Of a DNA stretch of 64,000 nucleotides, positions 1 to 9,098 are shown piece by piece. A model generated the notes under the pieces. The model was not told where the DNA came from and did not search any database. It saw only the letters and a program-made list of their open reading frames with translations. The stretch's first letter is position 1; each line of letters opens with the position of its first letter. Source of the DNA: UBA2588 sp002339805 (GTDB lineage: Bacteria > Chloroflexota > Dehalococcoidia > Lucifugimonadales > UBA3495); the NCBI GenBank assembly GCA_045562555.1, contig JBJKVO010000001.1, forward strand, positions 328,163 through 392,162. Reading direction: 5' to 3'. Made by a program: the position numbers and the translations under genes.

Positions 1-758
1 GTACGAGTAAAGACAACAACTTTTCCTGTAGGCGTCTTTGATAGGAGATGAAGCAAGAATTCTTTCTTCAGACCACTTGGCACAGGGAAAGCTGTATGTG
101 TAACAGTGGTTGCACTAGTGAGACTACCTAATTGAATAGTTGTTGGGTCATTAAGGATATTGTTAGTAAGTTTTCTTATAGGTTCAGGCATTGTTGCGGA
201 GAATAATAACGTCTGTTTGTTTGAAGGAGTCTCTTGAATTATTTTGTTAACATCAGGCAAGAACCCCATATCACACATGGTGTCTGCTTCGTCTAAGACT
301 AAATATCGCAAATTATTAAGCCGAAGAGTTTTGTCACGTATATGATCCAGAATCCGCCCAGGACATCCGATAACAAGATCTACTCCTCTATTTAGCCGTC
401 TTGTCTGGGGGAATTTACCTACTCCTCCATATATAGATGCGATCTTTAAATCTAAGTATTTATTCAATGCTAGTGCATCTTGATACACTTGCTCTGCTAA
501 TTCACGAGTTGGTACTAACACTAGTCCACTTACATTAGAATTACGAGCATTGGATATAAATTGCAAGACGGGAATCAGGAAAGCGGCTGTTTTCCCCGTT
601 CCTGTCTCAGCTAGGCCTAGTAGATCCCTTCTATCTAAAACCGACGGTATAGCTTGTTCTTGAATAGGGGTAGGAAAGATGAATCCGAGATCCTGTATTC
701 CTTTAAGAATCGGTTCATCTAAAGGGAGTTTATTAAATTTCAAAGGTGTTCCTCTCAC
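1..758 (-). CDS. DEAD-box ATP-dependent RNA helicase (3' end cut off by window edge)
   Basis: An open frame runs from about 758 on the minus strand to the window edge with no stop, so only the N-terminal ~250 residues are present. The helicase core motifs appear in order: the Q-motif region (FPTPIQEQAIP), motif I AETGTGKT, motif Ia PTRELAEQ, motif Ib PGRILD, motif II DEAD (LDEADTM) and motif III SAT. This is the ATP-binding half of a superfamily 2 RNA helicase, which remodels RNA or ribonucleoprotein using ATP; the RecA-like C-terminal half lies outside. A GTG at 758 or a TTG at 743 could be the start. The divergent methyltransferase begins about 170 bp away. Family is certain; the subfamily (RhlE, CshA or other) cannot be settled from half a protein. 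Confidence 0.9.
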   Translation of the reverse strand, partial: MRGTPLKFNKLPLDEPILKGIQDLGFIFPTPIQEQAIPSVLDRRDLLGLAETGTGKTAAFLIPVLQFISNARNSNVSGLVLVPTRELAEQVYQDALALNKYLDLKIASIYGGVGKFPQTRRLNRGVDLVIGCPGRILDHIRDKTLRLNNLRYLVLDEADTMCDMGFLPDVNKIIQETPSNKQTLLFSATMPEPIRKLTNNILNDPTTIQLGSLTSATTVTHTAFPVPSGLKKEFLLHLLSKTPTGKVVVFTR

Positions 759-926
759 TAATATATTGGGTTGTTGAACTTTAGGTAACAGTAAAGCTCA
801 TGTTTCCCATTGAGGATTATTCGTGAGCGTTATTTGATGGCGCTAATGTCCCTCCTCATATTGTATCATGGAGTACGCATCCAAAATGTATCAAATAATA
901 TTACTTTCGGATAAGAAGAGGTGTTT

Positions 927-1550
927 ATGGAAGAAGATAGGATTCATTGGGTATATAGCTCCGAATCAATTGAAGAACTGGAAGATAGATATGATCAATG
1001 GGCCTCGACATATGATTCCCATCTTGCTCTTACAACGGGATATGCGATACCGGAAGAAACTATGAAAGCGGTGTGTCGTTTGCTGGATTTGAAAGCAACG
1101 ATATTGGACGCAGGCGCTGGCACAGGGTTAATGGGGGAAGTGTTACAAGCAGCCGGATATAGTGATTTGCACGCAATCGATCTATCAGACCAGATGTTGG
1201 GAGTTGCTTCTAGCAAAAATATTTATGTAAGTTTATCGAAAATGAAATTGGGAGACAGGCTAGAATTTGAAGACAATGTTTTTGATGCAGTTGTCATAAC
1301 AGGCGTGTTCACTACGGGACATGCGGAGCCTCAATCCCTAGATGAGTTAGTCCGTATCGTAAAAACTAGTGGGCATATAATATTCAGTATTAATCTCGAC
1401 GCTTATCACAATTTAGGATTCGAACAGAAAATGGAAGATATTTCGGCAGCTGGTGTATGGGAACAAGCTTACCGTTCAGAGGAATTCAAAGGCTTGCCTA
1501 ATTACCAAGCTGACGTATTCCATCAAGTGTGGGGATTCAGGATTTTATAG
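927..1550 (+). CDS. Class I SAM-dependent methyltransferase
   Basis: The protein of ~207 residues has a Rossmann-type methyltransferase fold. Motif I is LDAGAGTGLMG at about residues 52-62, an acidic motif II follows (AIDLSDQML), and a post-motif II strand reads DAVVITGVF. A YDQWASTYD segment precedes motif I, as in small-molecule methyltransferases of the Williams-Beuren/UbiE-like type. The ATG at 927 is preferred because AGAAGAGGTG lies just upstream; a GTG at 921 in the same frame is the alternative. Substrate is unknown: nothing next to it (helicase, threonine aldolase) gives a pathway. It ends 29 bp before the stop of the convergent threonine aldolase. Confidence 0.8.
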   Translation: MEEDRIHWVYSSESIEELEDRYDQWASTYDSHLALTTGYAIPEETMKAVCRLLDLKATILDAGAGTGLMGEVLQAAGYSDLHAIDLSDQMLGVASSKNIYVSLSKMKLGDRLEFEDNVFDAVVITGVFTTGHAEPQSLDELVRIVKTSGHIIFSINLDAYHNLGFEQKMEDISAAGVWEQAYRSEEFKGLPNYQADVFHQVWGFRIL

Positions 1551-1579
1551 GTTTTGAGAAGGAAGTTTATGTTTCACGA

Positions 1580-2665
1580 CTATGCCGCGTGCAATGATTG
1601 CATTACTTCTGAAAGAGCCATAGCTGCAGAATCTACATCCTCTTCGCCTATGTGTCGATGGGTCACCATACGAATGTATTGCCCTCCGTTTGGAATGATT
1701 GATCCGTAAGTTGACACTTTGACACCTTTTGCTTTAAGGCCATTAACTACTTCCCTGGCAGCGCTAATATTGGGGTCGATTTCAAATATTACTATATTGC
1801 TTTGGATAGTATCCGGGTCGATGGTAATCCCAGGTATTTCAGATAGTTTATAAGCTAAACTTTTTGCGGTTGAATGATCTATTGCGAGCCTGTCTACCAT
1901 TTGATTCAAGCCTACTATTCCAGCGGCAGCTATAATTCCAGCCTGGCGCATTCCCCCGCCAAGCATGCGCCTCCAGCGCCTAGCTTCATCTATAAAATCT
2001 TTGGTTCCGCATAGTACCGATCCCACAGGGCAACTAAGTCCTTTGGACAAACAAAAGGTTATGCTGTCCGCATTTTCAACTAATTCACTGGCTTCAATAC
2101 CAAGAGCAACCGACGCATTGAAAATTCTTGCGCCATCAATATGGAGTTTAATATCATTGTTGTGAGCAATAGTTGCAACTTCATTAGTGTGTTCTAGAGA
2201 TATAGCCGCCCCATTACATCTATTGTGAGTGTTTTCCAAGCATATAAGTTTGGTGTACGGGAATTGAGGACTAGATAGTGGACGAATACTCTCTTTTAGT
2301 TGGTTAACATCTAAGGATCCGTCACTTTGATTTTGTATAAGCCTTAGTTGTGCTCCTACTATTGTGGATACACTCGCGTTTTCATTCCAAAATATGTGTG
2401 ATTCGCTGCCTACCAAGATTTCATCCGCTTTAGAACAATGACTAAGAATTGCTACTAAGTTACCTTGAGTTCCACTGGTAACATATACCGCGGCTTCTTT
2501 ACCTAGCATAGCCGCCGCTTTTTCTTCAAGATTTATCACAGTGACGTCTTCGCCTGATAATTCATCGCCAACTTCAGCTTCATACATCGCTTTGCGCATT
2601 TCCTCTGTGGGCAAAGTCTGAGTGTCACTGTATAAATTAATTTCTTCCAAATGTAACCTCTGCAT
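1580..2665 (-). CDS. ltaE: Low-specificity L-threonine aldolase (PLP-dependent)
   Basis: The 361-residue protein matches the threonine aldolase/beta-eliminating lyase family: N-terminal YSDTQTLPTEEMRKAM, the GDE segment, the conserved HIFWNENAS region, the PLP-contacting HIDGARIFNA, and the Schiff-base lysine in FCLSKGLSCPVGS. It cleaves L-threonine or L-allo-threonine to glycine and acetaldehyde in the cytoplasm. Length is normal for the family (330-360). The ATG at 2665 gives a good N-terminus. It is divergent from the hydrolase at 2738 with a ~70 bp shared promoter region. Stereospecificity cannot be read from sequence alone. Confidence 0.88.
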   Translation of the reverse strand: MQRLHLEEINLYSDTQTLPTEEMRKAMYEAEVGDELSGEDVTVINLEEKAAAMLGKEAAVYVTSGTQGNLVAILSHCSKADEILVGSESHIFWNENASVSTIVGAQLRLIQNQSDGSLDVNQLKESIRPLSSPQFPYTKLICLENTHNRCNGAAISLEHTNEVATIAHNNDIKLHIDGARIFNASVALGIEASELVENADSITFCLSKGLSCPVGSVLCGTKDFIDEARRWRRMLGGGMRQAGIIAAAGIVGLNQMVDRLAIDHSTAKSLAYKLSEIPGITIDPDTIQSNIVIFEIDPNISAAREVVNGLKAKGVKVSTYGSIIPNGGQYIRMVTHRHIGEEDVDSAAMALSEVMQSLHAA

Positions 2666-2737
2666 CCAAATTATTGATACTACTGATATATAATAACCAT
2701 ATCAAATCATACTAACAACTTTTTTGAAAGGTGAGTT

Positions 2738-3367
2738 ATGAGATACCAGCATATTAAATTCCCCGCAGGGGAGTTGCATTTTGAGGGAGTTCTTTCTATG
2801 CCGGAAAGTTCTGATTCAATTCAAGCGACTGTTCTATGCCACCCTCATCCGTTGAGAGGGGGCAACATGGATAATCATGTGATAACAGCAATTGGGCTTG
2901 GATTAGATCAAATAGGTATTGCTAACCTAAGATTCAATTTTCGGGGCGTAGGGAATAGCGAAGGGGAATATTCTGATGGGGAGTTAGAGTACAAGGAAAT
3001 AATTGGTGCTCAAAATATTTTGTTAGATAACCAAGAGCTTTCCTTCACGTCCATATCAACTTTAGGGTATTCATTTGGCTCTAGGGTTATATTGAAACAC
3101 TCAAAAGTATTAAAACCTTGTTCTAAATTGGTTTTGGTATCTCCTCAGACTGAGGCTGTAAAAGACTCAAATTTAAAAGAATTAGATATACCTGTATTGA
3201 TTATTGCTGGATCGAATGATCATATTAGCTCGATGGATAGTATAGAAGATTTTATCGGGCCAAATCATGACAATATCCGTCTGAAGAAAATTCAAGGTGC
3301 TGATCATTTTTGGATTGGGCATGAATCAGAGCTGATAGAAACAGTGGTTGAACATTTATTAGATTAA
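2738..3367 (+). CDS. Alpha/beta hydrolase, COG2945-like
   Basis: The 209-residue alpha/beta hydrolase shows an N-terminal strand with LCHPHPLRGGNMDNHV (oxyanion region), then FNFRGVGNSEG, the nucleophile elbow GYSFGS (G-x-S-x-G at about residue 110), a catalytic acid in GSNDHI and the catalytic His in GADHFW. The triad is complete, so it is probably an active esterase or peptidase-like hydrolase in the cytoplasm; no signal peptide is seen. GGTGAG is spaced correctly before the ATG at 2738. It starts a rightward run with lspA and rluD 27 bp downstream. Substrate is not predictable. Confidence 0.82.
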   Translation: MRYQHIKFPAGELHFEGVLSMPESSDSIQATVLCHPHPLRGGNMDNHVITAIGLGLDQIGIANLRFNFRGVGNSEGEYSDGELEYKEIIGAQNILLDNQELSFTSISTLGYSFGSRVILKHSKVLKPCSKLVLVSPQTEAVKDSNLKELDIPVLIIAGSNDHISSMDSIEDFIGPNHDNIRLKKIQGADHFWIGHESELIETVVEHLLD

Positions 3368-3394
3368 ACACACTTATACAGAGAGTAACAATTA

Positions 3395-3871
3395 ATGAAC
3401 ATATTTAACAAAAACACACTGACGGCCATCTGCGTGATAGCTACAGTGTTGGTTCTGGACCAATTCACAAAGCTTCTAGTAAGGCAGTCACTAGTTCGAG
3501 GCGAGTCGTTTCCTGAAGTAGGGTTTTTCAGATTCACTCATGTCTACAACACGGGCAGTTTGTTTGGGATTTTCCAAGGGTATAATACCCCTCTTATAAT
3601 TGCTTCTATAGTAGCGATTCTGTTATTGATTTGGATTTATAGGACGTATGCTCACAAAGGTTTATTAATCTCACTCGCTTTAGGTCTTCAGTTGGGAGGA
3701 GCCGCTGGAAATCTCATAGATAGATTGATGCAAGGGCATGTTACTGATTTTTTGGATGTATGGATTTGGCCGGTATTCAACATTGCAGATTCGAGCATAG
3801 TTATTGGGTTAGGAATTTTGTTTTTTATAATGGTCACTGATAAAGAACTTAGGCAAGAAAAAAATGAGTAA
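3395..3871 (+). CDS. lspA: Lipoprotein signal peptidase (signal peptidase II)
   Basis: The 158-residue protein has four membrane segments and the two conserved aspartate blocks of family A8: GNLIDRLMQGHVTDF and FNIADSSIV, which carry the catalytic Asp pair. The N-terminal LDQFTKLLV and the VYNTGSLFGIF block are also typical. It cleaves the signal peptide of diacylglyceryl-modified prolipoproteins at the inner membrane; several lipoproteins needing it are in this window (24994, 46648, 53020). Its last 8 bp overlap the start of rluD, which implies translational coupling; lspA-rluD adjacency is common in bacteria. Confidence 0.95.
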   Translation: MNIFNKNTLTAICVIATVLVLDQFTKLLVRQSLVRGESFPEVGFFRFTHVYNTGSLFGIFQGYNTPLIIASIVAILLLIWIYRTYAHKGLLISLALGLQLGGAAGNLIDRLMQGHVTDFLDVWIWPVFNIADSSIVIGLGILFFIMVTDKELRQEKNE

Positions 3872-4787
3872 TAGTGTTATTGACTTAATCGTTGATTCTG
3901 ACCACTTGCGCTTGGACACATATATTCAACAACAAGATATTGGACTAAGCCGAAGTAGAATCAAAAACTTAATAATAGCAGATCAAGTTCTCGTGAATGG
4001 GAATTCTTGCAAGGTTTCTCAATCCGTTTGCCAAGGAGATCTTATAACTATTAATATACTTGCGCCAAAACCTTCTGGTAATGTTCCTGTTGATATCCCA
4101 CTGGATGTTATTTTTGAAGACGAACACATCATGGTGATAAATAAGCAGGCTGGATTGCCGGTACATCCCGGTCCAGGGCACGAATCAGACACCATGGTTA
4201 ATGCCATCTTACATGTTTGTCCAGATTTGGCAGGTATTGGCGACGAGATTAGGCCAGGTATTGTTCATAGATTAGACAAGGACACTTCTGGATTAATTGT
4301 TGTAGCCAAGACTGAACAAGCTTTAAACCATTTATCCGACCAAATGAAAAATAGAAGTACAGATAAGCAGTACATAGCTCTGGTAATGGGCCATATGCCA
4401 AAATCATCAGGAATTATCAACTTGCCAATTGGCAGACACCCTAAAGACCGAAAAAAAATGGCTGTGGTTGAAAATGGCAGGGAAGCAATCACGGAGTTTG
4501 AAGTCCTAGAGGTTTGTAAAGATATGTCATTACTGAAATTAAAATTACATACTGGCAGGACTCATCAAATCAGAGTGCATTTGGCATATATGGGATGTAA
4601 GATTTTGGGTGATTTGTTATATGGAGGAAAGTCCCCAATGTTAGATAGACAATTTTTGCATGCCTCGCGTATGCAGATAATTCATCCTCACTTTGAAGCT
4701 CCTCAGGTTTTTGTCGCGGAATTACCTACGGATCTAACTGAAATTGTTAGAGATTTAGGATTTGACAAATCTAGCCTTAGCTTGTGA
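3864..4787 (+). CDS. rluD: RluD-type 23S rRNA pseudouridine synthase
   Basis: The 307-residue protein has an N-terminal S4 RNA-binding domain (about residues 15-75) followed by a RluA/RluD catalytic domain. The catalytic Asp sits in HRLDKDTSGL, and the downstream block LHTGRTHQIRVHLA is the family signature. It isomerises uridines in 23S rRNA. The start codon lies inside lspA (8 bp overlap). Length and domain order match RluD rather than the shorter RluA, but target sites should not be assumed. An 80 bp gap to glnS follows. Confidence 0.92.
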   Translation: MSNSVIDLIVDSDHLRLDTYIQQQDIGLSRSRIKNLIIADQVLVNGNSCKVSQSVCQGDLITINILAPKPSGNVPVDIPLDVIFEDEHIMVINKQAGLPVHPGPGHESDTMVNAILHVCPDLAGIGDEIRPGIVHRLDKDTSGLIVVAKTEQALNHLSDQMKNRSTDKQYIALVMGHMPKSSGIINLPIGRHPKDRKKMAVVENGREAITEFEVLEVCKDMSLLKLKLHTGRTHQIRVHLAYMGCKILGDLLYGGKSPMLDRQFLHASRMQIIHPHFEAPQVFVAELPTDLTEIVRDLGFDKSSLSL

Positions 4788-4827
4788 AGTAAATAATACT
4801 ATGATTCAAACAAGAAGAATCCACCTG

Positions 4828-4836
4828 TGCTACACT
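4828..4836 (+). promoter_or_regulatory. Possible extended -10 promoter for glnS-gltX
   Basis: TGC-TACACT reads as an extended -10 element 31 bp upstream of the glnS start; there is no convincing -35 at 17 bp. The tRNA-Asn promoter near 52906 has the almost identical TGC-TACAAT, which lends modest support. Confidence 0.35.
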
Positions 4837-4867
4837 AAAATTCTCAATTATATACTGGTAATATTTC

Positions 4868-6532
4868 ATGACAGATACTGAAAAACCTATTAATTTCATC
4901 TACCAAGCGATTAATGAAGATCTTGATTCTGAACGGTTCATAGGCAATGTGATCACCCGATTCCCACCTGAACCTAACGGATATTTGCATATAGGTCATG
5001 CTAAGTCAATTTGTCTTAATTTTGGAATGAGAGAAGAGTATCCAGGAGCGGTGTGCCATCTAAGATTAGATGATACTAATCCTTCTACAGAATCAGTCGA
5101 GTTTGTGGAAGCAATAAAGGAAAATGTCCTGTGGTTAGGATTCGACTGGGGTGACAAAATCTTTTACGCTTCTGATTACTTTGAACAATTTTACAACTAT
5201 GCTCTAAGACTCATTGAATTAGGTAAGGCTTATGTCTGTGATCTTGACGGTGATCAAATACGAGAAACTAGAGGGACTTTGACTTCCCCTGGTAGCAATA
5301 GTCCGTTTAGGGATAGATCTATACAAGAAAATCTGGAATTATTTTCGAAAATGAGATCTGGCGAGTTCGGTGACGGTGAAAAAGTATTGAGAGCTAAAAT
5401 TGATATGAAATCGCCTAACCTCAATATGAGAGATCCTGCCTTATACAGAATTAGACATGTTGCCCACTATCGTACTGGAGAAAACTGGTGCATCTATCCA
5501 ATGTATGACTTCGCCCACTGTATCTCAGATTCTATTGAGAATATAACGCATTCAATATGTACGCTTGAATTTGAAGATCATCGTCCATTGTATGACTGGA
5601 TTTTAGAGACTTTGAATTTGTTTCATCCAAGACAAATAGAATTTCCCAGATTAAACATTACTAAGACAGTTTTAAGCAAACGAAATTTACTATCTATGGT
5701 CGAGTCTTCGATAGTGGATGGATGGGACGATCCTAGAATGCCTACATTAGCTGGATTGAGGCGTAGAGGATATAGTCCTGAAGCAATCAAAGACTTCTGT
5801 TCTAGAGTTGGATTGACTAAGCGAGATAGCGTGATCGAAATCCAATTGCTAGAACATTGTTTGAGGGAAGACCTGAACAAAAATAGCTTGAGAAGATTGG
5901 CAGTTATAGATCCATTGAAAGTGATAATTGATAATTTTGATGAAAATCAGGTTGAATTTTTTGAAGCTAATAATAACCCTGAAGATTCTTCAAGTGGTAC
6001 CCGGTTAATTCCTTTCACTAAACACATATTTATAGAACGATCTGATTTTGAGATTGCCCCTCCGGATAAATTTTATAGGTTTTATGTAGGTAATGAGGTG
6101 CGATTAAGGTACGCGTACATAGCAAAATGTGTTTCATTCGACACAAATGCTAATACTGGTGAAATTGATGCTGTACATTGTGAGGTGGATTTTGATTCTA
6201 AAGGTGGTATGCCTGCTGATGGACGGAGAATAAGAGGAACAATTCATTGGGTGTCAGAGCAGCACTCGATAAACGGGACTGTAAAACACTTCGATTATTT
6301 GATCGATGACCAAGAGCCATTAGATCAAGAAGCCAATGATACGGCCAGGCAGAATATATTTAACGATGTAAAATTAGAACAAAGTTTAGCTGATTCTGAA
6401 CCTGGTGACGTATTTCAGTTTGAGCGTTTAGGTTATTATTGCCGAGACATAGCAGACTCTGATACGGGTGGCATGATTTTTAATCAAACTGTTAGCTTGA
6501 GAGATAGTTGGAGCAGAATAAATAAAGCATAA
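4868..6532 (+). CDS. glnS: Glutaminyl-tRNA synthetase
   Basis: At 554 residues the protein has the length of E. coli GlnRS. It carries the class I signature PPEPNGYLHIGHAKS and a KMSKS-equivalent VLSKRNL, then the GlnRS-specific blocks (RLDDTNPSTE, MYDFAHCISDS, EFEDHRPLYDW, DDPRMPTLAGLRRRGY) and a C-terminal beta-barrel anticodon-binding region. It charges tRNA-Gln directly. It is followed 23 bp later by gltX, so both GlxRS enzymes are probably co-transcribed. Many related bacteria make Gln-tRNA only by GatCAB amidation, so a canonical GlnRS is notable; such genes are often of transferred origin. Whether GatCAB is also present cannot be seen here. Confidence 0.95.
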   Translation: MTDTEKPINFIYQAINEDLDSERFIGNVITRFPPEPNGYLHIGHAKSICLNFGMREEYPGAVCHLRLDDTNPSTESVEFVEAIKENVLWLGFDWGDKIFYASDYFEQFYNYALRLIELGKAYVCDLDGDQIRETRGTLTSPGSNSPFRDRSIQENLELFSKMRSGEFGDGEKVLRAKIDMKSPNLNMRDPALYRIRHVAHYRTGENWCIYPMYDFAHCISDSIENITHSICTLEFEDHRPLYDWILETLNLFHPRQIEFPRLNITKTVLSKRNLLSMVESSIVDGWDDPRMPTLAGLRRRGYSPEAIKDFCSRVGLTKRDSVIEIQLLEHCLREDLNKNSLRRLAVIDPLKVIIDNFDENQVEFFEANNNPEDSSSGTRLIPFTKHIFIERSDFEIAPPDKFYRFYVGNEVRLRYAYIAKCVSFDTNANTGEIDAVHCEVDFDSKGGMPADGRRIRGTIHWVSEQHSINGTVKHFDYLIDDQEPLDQEANDTARQNIFNDVKLEQSLADSEPGDVFQFERLGYYCRDIADSDTGGMIFNQTVSLRDSWSRINKA

Positions 6533-6555
6533 TTGAAGGTTACACAAGGGTAATT

Positions 6556-8010
6556 ATGAACGAAATAAGAGTACGATATGCTCCTAGCCCTACAGGGCAG
6601 CCTCATATTGGGAATATTCGGACAGCATTTTTTAATTGGTTGTATGCTAGGCATCATGGGGGTAAATTTGTAGTACGGATAGAAGACACTGATCAAGAGA
6701 GATTAGTTGAAGGGGCATACGAAGGTATATTAGAAGCTTTGGAGTGGCTCGATATTGATTGGGATGAAGGCCCGGACAAAGGAGGACCATTTGGTCCATA
6801 TCTACAATCAGAAAGATTAGGATCCTATGAAGCTGCCGCACGTACTATGATAGAAAATGGTGTTGCATATTATTGTTTTTGCGATAGAGAACGATTGGCG
6901 AATCTACGAAAACAACAACAAGAAAATAAAACCGACATAAAATACGATCGTCGATGCCTGAAATTGTCAGGAGAAGAGATACAGAGTAATTTAGATAACA
7001 ATGTATCGTATGTTATTCGATTTAAAATTCCGTTGAACGAGATAATCAAACTGAATGATATAGTCAGAGATGAAGTCGAATGGAATACTAACCTACTAGA
7101 TGATTTTGTTCTTATTAAATCTGATGGATTTCCGACCTATCACCTGGCTAATGTTGTTGATGATCATGATATGGAAATTTCTCATGTGCTGAGAGCAGAA
7201 GAGTGGTTGCCCAGTACCCCACGGCATTTGCTGATTTACGCTGCGCTAGGTTACGAACCTCCAGAATTTGGACATTTACCAATGATCCTAGGCCCGGATA
7301 AATCCAAATTGTCAAAACGCCACGGAGCAACATCTATCCTAGAATATAGAGACCTAGGGTATTTGCCTGAAGCTGTAATAAATTTCATGGTTTTGTTGGG
7401 TTGGTCGATTGATGATCACACTGAGATTATCTCTAGAGATGACATGACTAAATTATTTGATTTAAATAGAGTAGGTAAACCAGCGGCAGTATTCAATATA
7501 GACAAGTTGGATTGGATGAATGGGACGTATATAAGAGATCTACCTGAAGAAGAACTCTTACGTTATGTTTCGACTTTATGCATTGACCACTATGGAGATG
7601 AAGTAGTCAATCAGTATTCCGAGAGATTAGCTAAAATTACGCCTCTGATAGCGCCTAGAATGAAACACATAATCGATGCTCCTGACATGGTTTCATATGT
7701 ACTGATCACTGATTTGATTGTGGACAAAGAATTTATAAAGACCTGTAAATTGTCAGATTCAGATATAAGTGCTGCCCTGGATCGAACGATTCAATATATG
7801 CAAACCGAAAAAGATTTTTCTAAAGATGTCCTTGAAGAACAAATGAGAGCAATATGCGAAGAATTGTCTAGCTCTCCACGGAATTATTTCGGGTTGATAC
7901 GTAATGTCTTGACAGGTAGAACGGCTACTCCGCCATTATTCGACATAATAGAGATCTTGGGGTCAAAGGAAACTGTAACACGGTTGCAAAGAGCATCAAC
8001 TTTATTTTAA
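6556..8010 (+). CDS. gltX: Glutamyl-tRNA synthetase
   Basis: The 484-residue class I synthetase has the HIGH-type motif PTGQPHIGNIRT near the N-terminus, the conserved RIEDTDQER block, and KLSKRHGA as the KMSKS motif. It has the all-helical C-terminal anticodon-binding region of bacterial GltX, unlike the beta-barrel form of glnS next door. It charges tRNA-Glu. It follows glnS by 23 bp on the same strand, so it likely belongs to the same transcript. Confidence 0.95.
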   Translation: MNEIRVRYAPSPTGQPHIGNIRTAFFNWLYARHHGGKFVVRIEDTDQERLVEGAYEGILEALEWLDIDWDEGPDKGGPFGPYLQSERLGSYEAAARTMIENGVAYYCFCDRERLANLRKQQQENKTDIKYDRRCLKLSGEEIQSNLDNNVSYVIRFKIPLNEIIKLNDIVRDEVEWNTNLLDDFVLIKSDGFPTYHLANVVDDHDMEISHVLRAEEWLPSTPRHLLIYAALGYEPPEFGHLPMILGPDKSKLSKRHGATSILEYRDLGYLPEAVINFMVLLGWSIDDHTEIISRDDMTKLFDLNRVGKPAAVFNIDKLDWMNGTYIRDLPEEELLRYVSTLCIDHYGDEVVNQYSERLAKITPLIAPRMKHIIDAPDMVSYVLITDLIVDKEFIKTCKLSDSDISAALDRTIQYMQTEKDFSKDVLEEQMRAICEELSSSPRNYFGLIRNVLTGRTATPPLFDIIEILGSKETVTRLQRASTLF

Positions 8011-8075
8011 TCGTTCTAAGACATTCAATAAATTTTGTGATATCTGTTTGCTAGTAGTGTGCTGTAATTTACCGT

Positions 8076-8103
8076 TTGACAATTTTAATAATTTTCTTAA
8101 AAT
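8076..8103 (+). promoter_or_regulatory. Sigma70-type promoter for the MBL-fold gene at 8254
   Basis: A perfect -35 TTGACA (8076-8081) is followed after 16 bp by TAAAAT (8098-8103), five of six matches to the -10 consensus. A second TTGACA at 8132-8137 has only a weak -10 partner. The 243 bp gap 8011-8253 holds no credible gene; a 63-codon frame at 8048 shows no domain and lies across this promoter. Confidence 0.6.
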
Positions 8104-8193
8104 TGTAAAAAGAAATTACTTTAAAAGTGCCTTGACAAACAGATATAGAACTGAGGTAAATTTCGATAAGTTGGGGTGCAGCGCATTTCAATT

Positions 8194-8212
8194 ACTCAGA
8201 TTTGGTCTGAGT
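8194..8212 (+). promoter_or_regulatory. Leader hairpin upstream of the MBL-fold gene
   Basis: ACTCAGA and TCTGAGT form a perfect 7-bp stem with a 5-nt loop (TTTGG), inside the 5' leader and about 40 nt before the start codon. It has no U-run, so it is not a terminator. It could be an operator or an RNA structure affecting translation; the function is unknown. Confidence 0.4.
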
Positions 8213-8253
8213 GACGACAGATGTAAGAGTGGTTCCTAGGAGGTGATTAGCGG

Positions 8254-9087
8254 ATGTTGTCTACAGAAGTAAAAATACTTAGTGACGGTAACATGAAAAT
8301 GGACGGAGGCTCAATGTTTGGGTCGATGCCCAAATTGTCTTGGGAGAACACTGTCCCTACAGATCGTAAGAATCGCATAACTTTAGGACTTAATTGTTTG
8401 TTACTACAAATTGGCGGTAAAAATATCCTGGTAGATACAGGAATAGGTCCCAAAGATCATGAGAAAAACAAAGAATCACTTGGTCTAGTTCCAAGTAGGT
8501 TACTTAAAGGACTCCGTAATCTTGGTATCAGACCTAAAGACATTAATAAAGTAGTATTAACTGATTTGCAGTTTGATCATTCCGGAGGATGTACAAGAAT
8601 GGATCGTGCAGGGAATTTAGTAGCTACGTTCCCTAAAGCTGAATACTATGTTCAGCGCAAATGCTGGGATTCGGCAAGTAATCTTAACGAACGCAACATG
8701 GATAAACACGATGTAGATGATTACCAACCATTGTTCGAAAAAGGTCAGCTCGAGATGATTGATGGGGATAGTGAAATAATGCCTGGGTTGCAAGTGATAC
8801 GGACAGATGGATGTGCGGATGGGCATCAAGTTGTTTTGTTTAATCATGGAGGCGAGAGAGTAGTGTTCCTAGGTGACCTTATTCCTACTCATCATCATCT
8901 CAATTTAGGAGTTATATCAGCATTTGATCATGCTCCTGAAAAGACATTAGAGCAAAAGAGATTTATCTTAGAAGAAGCAGAAAAACAAGGATGGTTGTTG
9001 GTTTTCGCTCATGGACATGATACTAAAGCAGGTTACTTAGAGAAAAGAAATTCCACTACTTATTTAAGGCCGATCGAATTCGAATAA
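8254..9087 (+). CDS. Metallo-beta-lactamase-fold protein with substituted metal ligands
   Basis: The 277-residue protein aligns with lactonase-like MBL-fold hydrolases: LLQIGGKNILVDTGIG, then the usual HxHxDH site, a late GD block (VFLGDLIPT) and a final His (FAHGHD). The metal site is altered. HxHxDH reads D104-L-Q106-F-D108-H109, so the first two His ligands are Asp and Gln. The metal His of the usual TPGH-TPGH segment is Cys187 (TDGCADGHQ). Asp108, His109, the GD aspartate and the last His remain. It may bind metal differently or may not be hydrolytic. A strong AGGAGGTG site precedes the ATG at 8254. It stands alone between gltX and the convergent mtaB. Confidence 0.8.
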   Translation: MLSTEVKILSDGNMKMDGGSMFGSMPKLSWENTVPTDRKNRITLGLNCLLLQIGGKNILVDTGIGPKDHEKNKESLGLVPSRLLKGLRNLGIRPKDINKVVLTDLQFDHSGGCTRMDRAGNLVATFPKAEYYVQRKCWDSASNLNERNMDKHDVDDYQPLFEKGQLEMIDGDSEIMPGLQVIRTDGCADGHQVVLFNHGGERVVFLGDLIPTHHHLNLGVISAFDHAPEKTLEQKRFILEEAEKQGWLLVFAHGHDTKAGYLEKRNSTTYLRPIEFE

Positions 9088-9098
9088 ATTATTTATGG

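Noticed and set aside
8048..8239. 63-codon plus-strand frame before the MBL gene
   Set aside because: It covers a TTGACA/TAAAAT promoter and a hairpin, has no SD or domain, and is best seen as leader.
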